DNA of 5,399 nt, from the NCBI GenBank assembly GCA_021813195.1, contig JAKALI010000337.1, positions 1-5,399 of the forward strand. The letters run 5' to 3'. This DNA is from Pseudomonadota bacterium (GTDB lineage Bacteria > Pseudomonadota > Alphaproteobacteria > Rhizobiales > Hyphomicrobiaceae). Below are positions 4,017 through 5,399 of this stretch, piece after piece; positions within the stretch are counted from its first letter, which is position 1, and each line of letters begins with the position of its first letter. Position numbers and translations under genes: made by a program. Below the pieces are notes generated by a model. The model was not told the DNA's origin. It saw only the letters and a program-made list of their open reading frames with translations, and ran no database searches.

Positions 4017-5399
4017 GTCCCTTCCTTTCGAGCAATCCTGATCAAGGGGGCGCCCATTGCGACAGTATCGCCCGGCGCGCAGCAGATTTCGTCGACGGTT
4101 CCGGCGACGGGGGCCTGCAAGCTTTGCAAGAGCTTCATCGCCTCCAAAACCAGCAGTGTCTGGCCCTGCGCGACCTCGTCGCCTAGTCTCGCGCGAATCT
4201 CGGTCACCGCGCCCGGCATTGGCGCCATGAGAGTATCCTCGCCGCTGCTGGTCGCTGCGGCGTCGATTTGCGAGCGCCGGTCTTCAAGCGATTTGAGCCG
4301 CACTTCGACGAGGCCGTCACGCCCCGATATGTGCACACGCCAGACATCGTCACCGCGCTCGACATGCGCCGCACAGGAAAAGGCGCGGCCGCCGATACGC
4401 CCCGATAACCGGCCAGGCACAATGCGCGCGTGATCGATAGCGTAAGGCGCCGACCCCTCAACGAGTAATTCCAGCACGCCTTGCCCAGCGACGGTGACCG
4501 CATGCTCTTCTTCGCCCACAGCCCAGTATCGCGCCTTACCTGCCCGTCCTGCCGCGTCGGTGACGCGCCAGGCGCCAAGGGTCCGCCAAGGACTGTCGCC
4601 AGGCCTGGCAAGAAGATGCAGGTGCAGAGCGAGCGCCGAGAGGGCGATGGTCTGCGCGTCGGGCAAGAGTGCAGCCCATCCGCCAGGAAACATCTCGGCC
4701 AGACCGGCGGTATGATGTGTAATGGCGGCGAAATCGGGATGTGTGATCAGCGCCCGCTGAAAGGCGACGTTCACACTCACCCCACCAACCGCGAACGCGT
4801 CGAGCGCGGTCACCGCCTTGCGGATCGCTTCCCCACGGTCCGAGCCATGAACGATCAACTTGGCAAGCATTGAGTCATAGTTATGGCTGATCCCGCTCCC
4901 CAGCTCCACACCACTGTCAAACCGAAGGCCAGGTCCCTTGGGCGGCTGCCACAAGGAGATCCGTCCGGTTTGGGGGCGAAAACTCTCTGCTGGATTTTCC
5001 GCAGCTATGCGCAGCTCGATCGCATGGCCGACGCAGCCGATGTCCTCTTGCTCAAAGGCCAACGCCTCGCCCTGGGCTACGCGTAGCTGCCATTCCACCA
5101 GATCGACGCCTGTGATAGCTTCAGTCACCGGATGTTCAACCTGAATGCGCGTGTTCATCTCCAAGAAATGGAAGCTTTCCCGGGTCACGTCGTAAAGGAA
5201 TTCCACTGTGCCTGCGGAGCGGTAACCAATTGCGCGGGCGAGACTGACCGCCGCCTCCAGCATCGCCAGACGCACCGGTCGAGGCAATGCAGGCGCCGGC
5301 GCCTCTTCGATCAGTTTCTGATGATTGCGCTGCAGCGAACAGTCACGGTCCCAAAGATGAACGACATTCCCGTGAGAGTCGCCCAGAACCTGCACCTCG
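4013..5399 (-). CDS. Acyl-CoA carboxylase alpha subunit (biotin carboxylase + biotin carrier), 5' part outside window
   Basis: This is the C-terminal 462 or so codons of a gene that continues past the right edge. The window-edge sequence reads EVQVLGD, an internal biotin carboxylase motif, so the GTG at 5395 is not a start. Numbering from that codon, the end of the ATP-grasp domain shows RDCSLQRNHQKLIEEAPAP (17-35) and FLEMNTRIQVEHPVTE (77-92), with E65, E79, N81, R83 and E87 matching the metal, ATP and bicarbonate residues of biotin carboxylase. The carboxylase C-terminal domain runs about 123-235 (R158, HNYDSMLAKL). A linker/BT-like region covers about 240-375. The biotinyl domain (390-457) has EAMKL with K421 as the biotinylated lysine. 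This layout is that of 3-methylcrotonyl-, propionyl- or geranyl-CoA carboxylase alpha subunits, which pair with a separate carboxyltransferase beta subunit not seen here. The dehydrogenase downstream favours a methylcrotonyl- or geranyl-type role, but this is inference. Confidence 0.93.
   Translation of the reverse strand, partial: EVQVLGDSHGNVVHLWDRDCSLQRNHQKLIEEAPAPALPRPVRLAMLEAAVSLARAIGYRSAGTVEFLYDVTRESFHFLEMNTRIQVEHPVTEAITGVDLVEWQLRVAQGEALAFEQEDIGCVGHAIELRIAAENPAESFRPQTGRISLWQPPKGPGLRFDSGVELGSGISHNYDSMLAKLIVHGSDRGEAIRKAVTALDAFAVGGVSVNVAFQRALITHPDFAAITHHTAGLAEMFPGGWAALLPDAQTIALSALALHLHLLARPGDSPWRTLGAWRVTDAAGRAGKARYWAVGEEEHAVTVAGQGVLELLVEGSAPYAIDHARIVPGRLSGRIGGRAFSCAAHVERGDDVWRVHISGRDGLVEVRLKSLEDRRSQIDAAATSSGEDTLMAPMPGAVTEIRARLGDEVAQGQTLLVLEAMKLLQSLQAPVAGTVDEICCAPGDTVAMGAPLIRIARKEGT
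4021..4027 (-). promoter_or_regulatory. Ribosome binding site of the acyl-CoA dehydrogenase gene
   Basis: On the minus strand AAGGAAG (complement of 4021-4027) precedes the ATG at 4016, leaving four bases between. It lies within the last codons of the carboxylase gene (RKEGT, stop). With the ATGA overlap it fixes the start and indicates coupled translation of the two genes. Confidence 0.75.

Noticed and set aside
3216..4433. 405-codon open frame on the + strand opposite the acyl-CoA dehydrogenase and carboxylase genes
   Set aside because: It spans the boundary of two well-supported genes on the other strand and its translation has no recognisable family. It is a codon-bias shadow.
5393..5395. 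GTG at 5395 as the start of the carboxylase gene
   Set aside because: The preceding codon is GAG within the conserved EVQVLGD motif of biotin carboxylase, so the GTG is an internal Val and the gene continues beyond the window.

Overview
The window looks like a high-GC proteobacterial chromosome or large replicon, probably an alphaproteobacterium. That guess rests on the codon usage and the kinds of insertion sequence and acyl-CoA genes present; nothing here fixes the genus. It holds two nested insertion sequences on the left and the end of a minus-strand acyl-CoA catabolic operon on the right.

Left part (1-2673). The 3' end of an IS481-family transposase gene, read on the + strand, is split by a complete IS66-family element of 2483 bp (127-2609). 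The IS66 element has 25-bp imperfect terminal inverted repeats, an exact 8-bp target duplication (GACAGTCG at 119-126 and 2610-2617), and all three family genes, apparently intact and read on the minus strand in the order tnpA, tnpB, tnpC. Removing the element and one copy of the duplication restores the IS481 transposase frame through to its stop at 2671-2673, so the IS66 insertion is the later event and its boundaries are known to the base.

Middle (2674-2846). About 170 bp without a convincing gene separates the IS481 end from the next operon.

Right part (2847-5399). Two minus-strand genes overlap by 4 bp (ATGA). The first, cut by the right edge of the window, is the C-terminal part of a biotin-dependent acyl-CoA carboxylase alpha subunit (biotin carboxylase plus biotin carrier domain). 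The second is a complete acyl-CoA dehydrogenase whose catalytic base appears to be the Glu of the long-chain/isovaleryl class. Dehydrogenation followed by carboxylation of an alpha,beta-unsaturated acyl-CoA is the logic of the leucine (liu) and acyclic-terpene (atu) pathways, so these genes probably act in such a pathway; the exact substrate cannot be read from the sequence. The IS481 remnant lies just beyond the last gene of this operon and may mark where the operon or its former neighbours were interrupted.

I found no CRISPR array, RNA gene, phage gene or clearly new system. The clearest result is the nested IS structure resolved to the base.
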